64,000 nt of DNA from the NCBI GenBank assembly GCA_000711775.1, contig ARYC01017338.1:1-64000 (forward strand), read 5' to 3'. This DNA comes from Oxytricha trifallax. Taxonomy: Eukaryota > Ciliophora > Spirotrichea > Sporadotrichida > Oxytrichidae. Below are positions 34,576 through 46,172 of the stretch, in pieces. Below the pieces are notes generated by a model, which was not told the DNA's origin, did not search any database, and saw only the letters and a list, made by a program, of their open reading frames with translations. Position 1 is the stretch's first letter; each line of letters starts with the position of its first letter. The position numbers were made by a program, and so were the translations under genes.

Positions 34576-35531
34576 ATGGATATAAAATCTGCAAAAAGGG
34601 ATTAGTTATTAACGAAAAATATAATTATTTCTTCTAACGATGGTGCAAAGTAAGATTAATCTATAATGTTTGCATAAATCTTCATAAAATTATTAATTAA
34701 ACTATGTTTTAGGGATGAATAGGATGATATAATTAAATCTATAAATTTACTAAAATCGAGAGTAACACCTTAAAGTAATTAAAGAGAGTTTTTATTGGAA
34801 AGAGATCCTATTTTACTTCAGAAGTATAATATTTAAATTAGTATTATAAATTGACTGAATCATTTAATTATAGTTGAATCTAATGGGACCATCAATATTT
34901 TGTAATAAACTTAATAATTATAACACTTATAGAATCAAACGGTTTTTCTACGGACAGAAGCACAGCTCTAGGTGAGTTTAGTATATAGAAACGCTTTATA
35001 AATTAGAATTTCAGCACATCCTAACAGTAATAAAATTCTCCCTTTAACCAGACTCGTTATAACTCTTCATTATCAAGGCCTCTAACTAAGCATTAAGTGC
35101 CTAGTATTAACTTTCAAGAATAGCTCTAGAAATACATCCCAGCTCAAGAAAATTCTAAGAAAACTTTTGATTTCAATTTCTTGAGTCACCGCAGTGGCAT
35201 GAATGACTTCTATAAAAACAAGCAGTATAAAGTTATCACTCAGGAAGGGGATTTAATCAACAATTAAAGCAGGGCTTTGAGAGAGCGATCAAGAAAACGT
35301 AATAATAAAAGTTAGTTAAATCATTTAACTGAAAGAGGATTGAGTCCTATTGTGAGTAGACTCCTAGATAAAGATATTCATAACCCATTATATATTTATT
35401 AAATAAGGATATTTATGGTTTTAAAAATGCTTTTCCAGTATTTTTAATTAAATTAATTTTATTTTATTCAATTGGAGAATTAAAAAGCAATTCAACAAAA
35501 TTAAAATGCCATAATTACTTTTATTTACTAA
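34576..35531 (+). CDS. Unknown protein, exons with basic Ser-rich sequence
   Basis: ATG at 34576 (MDIKSAKRDQLLTKN). An intron from GTAAGATTAATC to ATGTTTTAG (about 34649-34711) restores GAKDEQDDIIKS. Further exon sequence at 34930-35400 reads FSTDRSTALGEFS, TRYNSSLSRPLTKH, FDFNFLSHRSGMNDFYKN, RALRERSRKRNNK and GLSPIVSRLLDKDIHNP. The join between these parts near 34860-34930 is unclear. No family recognised. Divergent from kinesin with only 185 bp between the start codons. Confidence 0.5.
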
Positions 35532-35731
35532 TGATAATCACTATATTTTCTCTCGATATATATTAAATTTTTCCAAATTATTAAATATTATTGTAATTAG
35601 TAGTTTATTTTTTCTTAATTATAAGCATTATTTATATAGAAACAGAGAAATCTCATATTATCTACGTATAATTTAATAAAATATCCAAACAAGTATTCCA
35701 GAGTTTTAATTGATTTGTAGTCTTAACAATA

Positions 35732-38700
35732 AAATGAATAGTCTAATATTGGACTTACTAATAATTAAGAATTCGATCCACTTTATCAAGCTTCATAAAT
35801 GAAGTCCTTTGAAGATTCTGAAATGCCTGATAAAAATCAGCATAATTAAATTGATATCACACCAATTTTTAATGATAAATTACACCCTGACTAGATCGAA
35901 CAACAAATATAGTTTTAAAAATATTCGCATATATAAGGCGAGCCTGTTGATTATCATTATCGACAAGTCAAATACATAAAGCTAGTGCCCAAGAAGTTCA
36001 AGGAAAATTATGAAGTTCATTTCCAAGACGTCTTCAAAAAGGGGCAGATCTATCAAGTATTCGATGATTAGAAGAAGATCAATATGCAGAATAGATTGAG
36101 ATAGTAAAATGTAATAGAGAAGTTGTAAAAACAGGGACATAGCTGTAAAGATGGAAATAGAAAATGTTCAACTTCTAAGTAATTTGATTTAGTAAATATA
36201 TTTCCTAAAATGGTTTAAAAAAATAATTACTATATAGATTAAGTTTAGATGTTGAAAATCAAGCTTTTAATAATTTCTATGTTGAAGATCATAAATAAGG
36301 CTTATTAGACCCAACTCAACCATCAAAGTTAGTAGTTTAACATCCAAATTTAGTAAAAGTGTCTCGATATCCCAGAGCAACTCTACCTCATGAACTAAAA
36401 TCTCGATTTGAAATAGATATTATAAACGAATTTAGAGCAAAGTAGCAATCTCAAAATGGGGGTAGAGGATCTACTACTGGAAGTATATATGAAAATTTAT
36501 ACAACGATTAATTCTGGAGAGTTGATAAAGAATAATAACAACAACTAGATTAAAACGGCTAACCATCTTTCTAGCAATTTAGACCTGAAACATGCTATAG
36601 ATGGTCTAGCCCTGTTAAGTAAGTTGAACACAAATCAGTTTTAGGACCGAGAGCAAACTCTATGTTTGGATAGTATCAAAGAACGAAAACTGCACAGAAT
36701 GTAAAAAAGAATGTGGAATAAAGAGAAGATCTAAAAGCTTTAACTTAAATGGGGAAGTTTCGATCTACAAATAAAAAGCTTTGGAAGTTTGGAGGATTTA
36801 CAGAGAGACCAGAATGGTTCGATAAAATGATAATGATGGCTTCTCATTAAAAAAGAAGATGTTAGTGTTGCAATAGATTTAACTGTCTTAAATATCTGAG
36901 ATAAAAGACAAGTGATTTTCGAGAGCCTATTGTCAAGGTAAGGGCTTAAACTGTTTTAGGATAAAGAAATGAAACTACTCTCAATCAAATTTATGAATAA
37001 ACTTTTGAAGATTAAGTAAATCAAGTCGCATCAACATCAAATGATAGATATCATTAGTCATACAACATGAAGAAAGCAAGCTCCTTAACTACTCAGGATA
37101 TAACAACTAAAGCAAGAGTAAGAAGCTTTATAAATGAAAACTAGAGAACTCCTCAATAACAAAGATCTTAAAGCTCTATTGATTCTAACAAGATAATTAA
37201 CATCGATGACCCTATATCTGCCTCTTAACTTCCTGATATTCTTGTAAGCTAAAATAAAATTTAAAATTAGAGAAATGATGGACATAATTAAAATTCAACA
37301 GGCGGTCAATAAATTGATACTATGGATTACTTAGTAAACTAAAAAAGATCTGTCTTATATCAGTATCAGTAAAATTCTGGGAATCCCCGTAAGAAAGAAT
37401 CTGCTCATTTGAAAGATTCAATTGTGTAATCAAGTTTAGGTGGTAACATACCTCATAAAGATTATATAGCAGGGTCTAAGTTTTCTTCACAAGATATCGA
37501 TCCAAACTTTTAGCTTACTGAAGAGTAATAACAGAGATATTCTACAGCTTAGATTAATAGCGATCAACTTATTGAAGAATTAATAATCAAAGCACATGAT
37601 AGAGTAAAAAGTTGGGAAACTTCGAATGAAGATTTGGCATAGAAAGATTTTGCGTAGATACCAATTTCATAAAACACATTGATGTAAAACATCATTAAAA
37701 CAGCAAGAAGAGAGTCATTAAATTTGGTAAATATTAATTTAGGCAAACCATTAATGATATATCACCACAAAGAAGATTAAGAGCCAAAGATTTCAAAAGC
37801 AATTGAGCAAAATAAAAATAAGAGTGGCAAATACAATATTCCAGTACATTTTTCACATTCGTAAGCAGTCTCTCCAGATAGGCAATAATATTATAAAAAA
37901 CAAGTTTAAGATTAATTAATAAGATTAGATCTTATTAGTTTCTTTTTATGTAAAATCTATAAAATTGTCATTTTTTTAGTAATAATAATTCGCTTAGAGT
38001 ATCTTCAAGTAATACGAGCTTCCAAAAAGAAAAAATTAAATTTAAGCTAGATATTGCTAAAGTATAATTGATTTGGGGAAATTCAAAAATAAAAATATAA
38101 CGGTAGATATATATAATTATAACTGCCACTAAATACATAAGCTTTTAATCGTAATTTGATTTAGTTTAGATTTAATTTTAAACTAATTGTACATTGTACA
38201 GTTTTGATATTTTAGTTTTTAATTTATTAAGGCGTACGTAATTAATTGTACAATTTGTACAGTGTACATTGTACAGTTTCAGTATTTAGTTTTTTTAAAT
38301 TGCTATTGTACAAAAGTGAGATTTTACTCTTTTTTTCTCAGAAAAGTGAGATTTTACTCAAACTAAATAGATAGTCATTCCTGCTGAAATTACAAAGCAA
38401 AATCTTCAACTTGCATAGAAAATTCTTGTAAAAATATTTTGTCTTCTGTAAATATGCTCTTTTAATATGGCTAGTTTTCAAGATCTCACATGTGACATTG
38501 ACTACTCCAACATCAATTATCTCCTTAAAGTACAGTATTGCTCTATTTCTGGTTTCTCACTTTGAAAGTTATGTCTGCGCAAAAAATATGCAAAGCCTTC
38601 AACATTGTCACCACAGTTAGAGATGTAAGTCTGTAATTACAGTAGAAATCGCAGTGGTAGGCAATTATTGGTCACTCATTTATATATCATCTCAAAATAA

Positions 38701-39820
38701 TAAATATAATTACTAATCTTTCTTATTATACATTACATTAATTTTTGTACAATAGCAATTAAAAAAAACTAAATACTGAAACTTTACAATGTACACTGTA
38801 CAAATTGTACAATTAATTACGTACGCCTTAATAAATTAAAAACTAAAATATCAAAACTGTACAATGTACAATTAGTTTAAAATTAAATCTAAACAAAATC
38901 AAATTACGATTAAAAGCTTATGTATTTAGTGGCAGTTATAATTATATATATCTACCGTTATATTTTTATTTTTGAATTTCCCCAAATCAATTATACTTTA
39001 GCAATAATAAGCATAATGGAGCTCTCCTTTCTAACAGCGCCTTCAATAAGATTATGGCAAAAAGGCCTTTTTAAACACTAATAAAGCTATAAACATGGAC
39101 AGACCCAAGAATCATATTAGCGACTTTGAAAATAACAGGATAGCACCAGGTTATATAAGCAAGAGAGACTTTATAGCAAATATGGATTTGAGGTAGAATG
39201 TTGCAATACATGATCCATCTCTGTAATATTTTCAAGGAAAGAGAGGAAGTAATGCTGGTGCAAATTATTCCAAATATCATAATGATTCTCAATCAAACCC
39301 TCAGAAAAATAGAAATTTCCACATCTTTGGCCCATTTGATCATAAGATTGATAACAGTGAGTAAAATTAAACTCTAGACCACGATATCCCTTATAATTGA
39401 GTTATAAATTTTGATGCTTATTTGAAATGCATTTGAATAACTCATAACTTTGAATGAACTTTATAGTATATACTTTTATAGGATAAATTCAACCTAAGTT
39501 CGAAAAGAATGCTTGACATTTAGAATGACAGCCTTTATTAAATTAATAATATTGAAAACACAGATCGAACTGATGATTAAATTTTAAGTACAGATCGAAT
39601 AATTCCAACTTAAAATCTCCTCTAAGACAAAAACAACTATTAAAATTTTCAAGAAGTCAGTCCTAATATAAGAAGCACTTAAAATATTGTAAATATTCAG
39701 AATTAATTGAAGAGTGATGTTGCAGTGGGTTCGGATGAAATTGAATTTCAAAATGAGTTACTCAAAAATAGCAGGTAAAATTCTAATTCTAAAAGTAAAA
39801 GAGACTCTTTAAATGAGTGA
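35732..39820 (+). CDS. Unknown long Gln-rich protein, interrupted by a family B foldback
   Basis: Coding from about 35732 (NIGLTNNQEFDPLYQASQMK) to 37950, and from about 39010 to a TGA at 39818. The foldback 38053-39005 lies between. Ordered stretches include VDYHYRQVKYIKLVPKKFK, RVDKEQQQQLDQN, KLWKFGGFTERPEWFDKMIM, and a Cys cluster CQCCNRFNCLKYL that resembles half of a tesmin/TSO1 CXC motif. The tail has PGYISKRDFIANMDLRQNV and RNFHIFGPFDHKID. A frame change near 36230-36300 indicates at least one intron or IES, and another lies near 37950. Treating the two halves as one gene is inference from the shared strand and reading style. Confidence 0.5.
38053..39005. mobile_element. Family B foldback element 1, 953 bp
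   Basis: Ends ATTGCTAAAGTATAATTGAT and its exact inverse. Arms of about 260 bp pair almost perfectly, including GTACATTGTACAG clusters and TTAAGGCGTACGTAATTAA against its inverse. The 430-bp centre has two copies of AAAAGTGAGATTTTACTC and no ORF. The terminal 35 bp and the GTGGCAGTTA block match the elements at 48751 and 58476, which defines the family. Confidence 0.9.
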
Positions 39821-40056
39821 AACAATATTTTTTTCTTGCTCTATTGTTATTAAATAAAATACATATTTATAATCACTTATTTGGATTTATTTATTAATTT
39901 CATTATTTCTTGGAAATGGAAAGTACAAATATTTTATCAATCATATGTTAAGAATTAAGTCTGAATAGGACAAAAGCTTAATTGCTGTGAATTTATATAG
40001 TAATCTAATTATAATTATAATATAATTATTTTATAATTAAGAATAAGTAAGTGAAG

Positions 40057-40536
40057 ATGAGCGCAGCCAGACAAAGAAGAGAAGAGAAAAATAAGAACGT
40101 AGTGAACCAACTATAAGACTTCGCCAACGACTCAGTCATATTCTTCAACAAGTGTGCCAAGCCAGACAGAAATGGTAAGTCATAATAGACTTTTTATTTA
40201 TAATGTGTGTGTATAGAGTATATGAAAATTTTGCAAGCATGCGCAATGGGATTCTTGGTCATTGGCTTCATCGGCTACATTATCAAGCTAGTCTTTATTC
40301 CAATCAACAATTAAAACCACTTTTTAATTTAGAAATATTTAAAAGATATAAATACATTTTTATCTGGGTTTCGACGTTCAAGAACAACATTTATATAATT
40401 ATTTAGATTATTGTTTGTAAAAAGCATATTAAACTTATATATAAAAATTTAAGAATTTAATAGGCTTAAATCATTTGATTATATAATCAACATATTATAG
40501 ATTTCAGGGATTTTGAATATCATCTTGGGATCTTGA
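40057..40536 (+). CDS. SEC61G: Sec61 gamma subunit of the ER translocon
   Basis: Small tail-anchored subunit of the protein-conducting channel. MSAARQRREE leads a helical segment NQLQDFANDSVIFFNKCAKP then DRNEYMKILQACAMG, and a single membrane span FLVIGFIGYIIKLVFIPIN, matching the conserved KPDRxE and the HIPINN-type end. Intron of 42 nt at 40175-40216 (GTAAGT...TATAG). The last codons are probably separated by an IES with pointer AATCAACA; after its removal the protein ends ILQISGILNIILGS, about 80 residues in all, normal for the family. Confidence 0.92.
40302..40484. other. Probable 183-bp IES in Sec61-gamma
   Basis: AATCAACA at 40302-40309 and 40485-40492. Removal leaves FIPIN followed by a short hydrophobic end and TGA. 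Retention is also open in frame, so the case rests on the repeat, the AT content and the expected protein length. Confidence 0.6.
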
Positions 40537-40903
40537 TGAAGACATAATTGTGTTTCTACTGTGCTTAATTATAAATATTGGCCATATTTTCGCATAAACT
40601 ATTAAATCGCATAAATATTCAGTCATTCATATTTTAATCTATATCTTCTTGCATGTTAAATTAGGTATGCGTGAATAGCATTTTCGATTAATGATTATCT
40701 AAATTTACATTTAATCACCTATTTGCTGTTGTAATTTTGAATGTAAATTCTATATATATTTGAGAATCTAAGAAATTTGATTTTTATTTAAATTAAAATA
40801 TAGATTTTATAGGTCTAAATATACATGATTAATGTGTCTATGAATAATTATAAATTTAATTTTGCTCAATATTAATATATTTATTATAAATCTAAAATTA
40901 TTA
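40537..40903. other. Intergenic, AT-rich
   Basis: Spacer between Sec61-gamma and PTEN on the same strand. No gene or repeat recognised; probably holds a 3' flank and the PTEN promoter. Confidence 0.4.
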
Positions 40904-43222
40904 ATGGATTGGCTTAGGAAAATAGTGAGTGGGAAGAGAAGAAGATTTTAGGATTAAAAATACGATTTAGACATTACTTATATCACTCATCGTATACTGG
41001 CAATGAGTTTTCCAGCAAGTGGAGTCGAATAGATGTATAGGAACAATCAAAACAATAAATTAAATATTGCATCAATTATATTCAAATAGTTCAAAGTTTT
41101 GAATTAGTAAAAGTCAAATTAGTTTTATTGAAATTTGTAAATTTATAAGAAATAACTAAGCAACATAACTATCAAAAAAAAAGTTTTAATATAATATTTT
41201 TACTTAAATGAAATTATAGCAATGTTAATTTTTGTTTTCAGCCGAGAATACTTCATTTTAATATTACAATAGGAAATATTTATGAAACACTTTATTATAT
41301 TTTTAATAGAAGCAAATTATTTAAATGTTATTGATCTAAAATGATCTTATTAATAAAAAAATTATTATATAAAGCTTTAAATAATAATAATCTAAAATTT
41401 ATCAATACTTTTATGCATATACTAAACCAAAGCTCATAAAGTAAAGTTTAAGATATTATATTTAAATTCAATTTAATAATTTAAATTTAAAATGATATTA
41501 ATGATAGATAATTCAGCGATGTGTTTTATGGTTCTAAATATAAGCGAGGTATGTGTATAAATATTATTTTCACCAGAAATATAATGTAGAGAAATTCCTT
41601 ATTTTATAATAGATTATACCTTCTGTTATCTCTGATTTTAACTCTTTTTATTATGATAGGTAGCAGATTTCCTTCGCAGGAAACATGATTAAAACTTCAA
41701 GATTTTCAACATGAGTGGGAGACACTACGATACAAGTAAATTAGATAATAAAGTGGAGAGTTATGAATGGGAAGATCATCATTCACCAGCCCTTCACATA
41801 TTGTTTGAAGCTTGTGAAAGCATGCATTAATTCCTCACTGGTAAGGTATATTTGCTTGTGTATGATGGATCTTCCTCAACATAAGACTAAAGCTGAAAAT
41901 TTATTTATAGCTAATCATTAAAACGTGGTTGTTGTGCATTGTAACGCAGGAAAAGGAAGAACTGGCACTTTAATTAGTTGCTATTTAATGTATAGTGGAC
42001 TTGCTGATAACGCTAAAGATGCCATGACGTAAACCTCTATCAATTTCATTTTTTAGAGTTTAATATACGAATTTTCAAATTTATTATGGATGGAAAAGGT
42101 TCAAAACAGGCAGAGGAGTAACACAGCCTTCTTAAGTTCGATACGTTTACTACTTCGAGCAAGTTTACAAAAGATTGATTAAAAGTCCAATAATGAAGTC
42201 TCCTGAAAAAATAGTTATTCACACCATACCACTTGTATCCAAGAAAATGAAGTGCAAACCTTATGTTGAAATTCTTAATGGCACAGATTTTTCAATGGTA
42301 GGTTTCAATTTTCATTTCTAAAGATAACTTAAATATCATATGATATATTGATAATCAAATATTTTTGTGATAGATCTGGACAAATAAGAAGAGCCAGAAT
42401 TTGCAGAGGTATAAAATATGTGAGAATTAAAAATAATTGGACTATTATGAGAACGGATTGAAATGTTAAGCTTCAGATTGTCAAAATTAAAAAATGACAA
42501 TCTAATTTGATTAAAAATTATTGCTGGGTTGTGATCTGTACTTTAGAATTAAGCATAAAGGAAGTATTAAAAATAAGTTAATATGTAGGTTTGCTCTAAA
42601 TCCTGCTTTTATCTAAGATAAGTAAGAATTTTGCCAACATTGATTTCTGTGTAAATATGACAAAAAACTCAATTTTATATAGTATTGTAACATTAAGTCG
42701 AAAGAGTGTGGATCCAGATTCTATATCTAAGAATCCGATGTACAACTCAGAATTCAAAGTAGATATATACTTTAAAGATATCTGTTCAATTTGTAAATCG
42801 ACTGATTTCCCCAAGGATAAGTGCAAAGACTGCTCATTTCTAATGCACTAAGACCTTTAATATTGGAGACTCATTCAGAGTATTCTTGATGTAAGAAAAT
42901 TGAATATATTTTCTAACAGTCTTTTAGGATCATGAATACCCTAATCATGAAAAAGGAGCTATATTAAATTTCAATTCAACGTGTAATGACTATAGAAAGA
43001 TTATATGTAAGTTAATTTTTGAAATGTAAAATTTACGATTGTAGAAAAGAAAAACCCAACAAATATGTCTATCATAATGCTCACAGCTAAGACTTCAAGC
43101 AATAATTTCGATGATGAGGATGAAGAAGACACTGATACAGACTTCGACGAGAGCTAAGATTCAAACCTGGATAATCAGGAAATCTTGAATAGCTCTCTTG
43201 ATTAAAATACTTTACCCACATT
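40904..43222 (+). CDS. PTEN-type phosphatidylinositol 3-phosphatase
   Basis: Removes the 3-phosphate of PIP3 at the plasma membrane. Start MDWLRKIVSGKRRRF, then YDLDITYITHRILAMSFPA and MYRNN as in human PTEN. After a 492-bp IES: ISE, a 111-nt intron (41549-41659), VADFLRRKHDQNFKIFNMSG and HYDTSKL. The active-site loop is HCNAGKGRTG (HCxxGxxRT) with GRGVTQPSQVRYVYYF. A C2 domain follows (YVEILNGTDFSM, LICRFALNPAFI, NSEFKVDIYFKD). Other introns: about 41850-41912 and a 28-nt one near 42031. The acidic tail (DDEDEEDTDTDFDES) runs up to TBE3 without a stop; after clean TBE removal a stop follows within 30 codons. Confidence 0.93.
41045..41536. other. IES in PTEN (492 bp, 3-bp pointer AAT)
   Basis: Joining AAT at 41045-41047 to AAT at 41537-41539 gives YRNNISE followed by the spliced VADFL, aligning exactly with YRNNIDDVVRFL of animal PTEN. 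The pointer is unusually short, so the limits could shift by a base or two. Confidence 0.75.
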
Positions 43223-43361
43223 CAAAACCCCAAAACCCCTTAGTGAGGTTTATAAGTGCTTTGATTTGTAAGGTATAGTTGGGGTCTTATTGGGGTTAGT
43301 AGAGAAAGCGCAAGTTTTATGTGAATTTAATGAATATTTAATGAGTATTAATGTGCTTAAA

Positions 43362-44810
43362 TCAAAAAAATTTTATCTGCTTATCTTTGTGGTATCTCTT
43401 GAACTTAGCTCTCTTTAATGTTTCAAGTATATCTTCTAATGATGATCTTGGATATGCTGGAGCTCTTACTATGATCATCTCAACCATTTTCTTAATCTAA
43501 GTGCATACATCTTCTTGCTTTATATGTTTAACAGCCATGCTTATTGATTACTTTTCTTGCTTTGTTCCGAAGTACGACATACTTTCCATATCGCACTCTA
43601 AAATAATTGCTGCTACCGCCCAGACATCCCACTAAACAGAGCCATTAGTCCACTTCTCTCTTATTGGGAAGTACCCAGGTGTGCCTAGCACTTTAGCTAA
43701 AGTCACTATTTCTTACCTTATTGCTCTATTGAAATCAATGACTACTATTTCTAAAGGACAGAGATTTAGCATTACATTTTCTGGCTTCAAATCTCTATGA
43801 ACATACCCTAGATCATGCAGCTCTTTCACACCCTTGGTCATTTCCGTGAGTATCTCATTCAAGTCATCTGGGTATCTATTATGGTAGAGATAATCTCTTA
43901 GAGTCATTTCAAATTTCTTAAGTCGTAGTGCAATAAAACCATGTCCAAGAATAACTCCATCGAGTTTAAGCAAGTTCTTGCATTACCTTTTATGAGCCTC
44001 TCTTAGTATTATGTATTCATTGGCAAACTCATTTTGATACTGCTCGTTCCTAATAAGATATTTGAAAGGATATACTTTATAAGCATACTCATCAACTACT
44101 ATGAGTTTTGCCTTGTTAGGCACATCAATATGTAAATAGTTGTCAATGCAAAAACTGAGATCTACTGCATTTAATGCAGGTATATACATAGCTCTCTCTT
44201 ACAAGCATGCTATATATAATTCATTAGCTGGTTGGTTCATTGACTCAAAACGTTTCTGCTTCTTAAGTCTCTCTTCCTGCTCTCTTTAAGACTCTATAGT
44301 ATTGGACTTTCTCTTGGCTGGTATAAGTTTTTATGTTTCTTTATCTTGCATTAAAAACTCACTTAAATGATGTTTTTGCATGTGTCTTTTAACTTTAGCT
44401 GAGTGAGTGTAAGACTTCATGCAAGTCGTGCACTAATACCTGCCATCGACCTTTTCGTGCTTAAAATATATCTTAGCTCTCCCAGAGTGCATCTCTTTGA
44501 TGTGCCTCTTCAAGCTCGAATCAGTTGAGAAGAAATTTTAGCATTCATCACATTAGAATTCTTTAATCTTTTCTAGTGGGAGATGTTCTTTTAACTCCTC
44601 AACATCTTCGATTAGCGTTTAAATACTTATCTCTGCTCTCTGCTTCCTGATATTTATTTCTAGAACAAACACCTCTGATTCAAACTCAAGAGCTTTAAGC
44701 TCTGGCTCCTTTTCAATGTATATGATCTCTGGCTTCTTAGTTTATCCAAAGTTTAGCTAAGATTATCCACTGCCAAGAGAGACTGCTTTGCGATTTAAGT
44801 TAGCCGCCAT
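43362..44810 (-). CDS. TBE 57-kDa zinc-finger/kinase-like protein (intact)
   Basis: 482 codons from ATG 44810 to TGA 43362. Two C2H2 fingers at about residues 109-165 (CDECQNFFSTDSSLKRHIKE and CTTCMKSYTHSAKVKRHMQK). The kinase-like half shows YAYKVYPFKY (Lys), GYVHRDLKPENVMLN (full HRD loop), VIDFNRAIR (DFN for DFG) and GTPGYFPIREKW (APE replaced). No glycine-rich loop is evident. The same DFN occurs in copy 1 and EFN in copy 2. The association with TBEs is known; whether it phosphorylates anything is not. Confidence 0.95.
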
Positions 44811-45375
44811 GTTTAAATTCAAATTTAAATTTCTATTATAAAGCTCTAATAACCTCTCTAGTTATAGTAACTTTGTATAGGAGTTGGTACTGCAACAACA
44901 ATGGGTGATTCTTAGGCGTTAGACATCATATTTATACTAAGTTTATAACTATAAATTTTCTAAATTCATGCTTAATATTTTTAATTTTGGTACCAACTTA
45001 GAAAAAATTCAGGTTGGTACTGGTACCAATTAGGTTTTGAACCATTTTGGAACTTTTCCATTAAAACCTCATTAGTTTAAAACTAGGTACTAATTAAGTT
45101 TTGGTACTATTAAATTGGTACCAATTAAAATTAAACGAATTTAGTACCAGTACTAATTAAATTTAAACAAATTTAGTACTAATTTAATGGAACTAAATTG
45201 ATAAAAATGGAGCTCCATCACTGCAGTTTGTTACAGCTTCTGCAAACTTTCTCCACGTATCTTGCAGGGTTGACCTCCTATAAGATGCCCATATTTAATA
45301 GTAAGATTTTAAACAATAGGATCCAGAAGTCTATAAGTTATAATTTGAAATTCATTAATAGGAAGAGGAACAAAG

Positions 45376-46166
45376 ATGGAATCACTCAATGATCAAATGA
45401 AAAGAGTCGAGGCTCAAGAAATGATATCAAGATTCAGAAGTAAGGAAGATCTCTATCGATACCTAACTTTACATGGTAAGATAACTTGATGACTATTAAC
45501 ATATTATACAGTTGGTTTATTCCTTCCTACGATGGAAGGTACCAAAATTTCATTCTTGAAAGCAATACTTTGTAAGGAGAAGTAAGCTTTTAAAAATAAA
45601 GAGATTAAACTAATCGAAATTCCCAACTACCCTGAAATTTCAGTCACTAATCTTTATTAGGATACCATGTAAGATGAAGAAGTGGTAGTTTACCTTCCTA
45701 CCAAGAAACAACTCTCTAATAAACTCCCAGAGAGGAACTTCTTCTTTGGTGTTCTTGGTACAATAAAAGAGGATTATCTCAGAGAAATTATTGAAGAAGC
45801 ACATAAGAAACGATATTCTATTTCTCCTGAAGACTAGAAGAAGCAAGGCATTCTTATAAGCTCAGCTTGGCTAGAGGAACTTAAGAAGCATCCTTATCTT
45901 TCAAGTAAGCTTTGACATACAACTTTGAAGGAAAATCTGGCACTGGTATATATCTTATGAAAGAGCATGCTAAGGTTCATAGAGAGAGAAAGTCACAGAA
46001 AATTCATGAAGTGAGCAAGAGACTTTATAAAGATCTTTAAAAGCCAGATGAAATGAACATAGATGCAGGAGCTGGCACAAAGAGAAGAAATATGGGCCCA
46101 ATCAAGCCATAAGAAGAGGAGAAGAAAGAGAAGCCAAACCCATTTATGGGCCAGTTTAATATGTGA
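45376..46166 (+). CDS. TBE 22-kDa protein, with two tiny introns
   Basis: MESLNDQMKRVEAQEM..., then VGLFLPTMEGTKISF, KLPERNFFFGVLG, YSISPEDQKK and a Lys-rich end KPNPFMGQFNM. Continuous coding needs removal of 36 nt at 45476-45511 (GTAAGATAAC...TACAG) and 26 nt at 45905-45930 (GTAAGCTTTG...GAAG). Equivalent GT-AG gaps occur in TBE2, so they are conserved. No known domain. Function unknown. Confidence 0.88.
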
Positions 46167-46172
46167 ATATAT

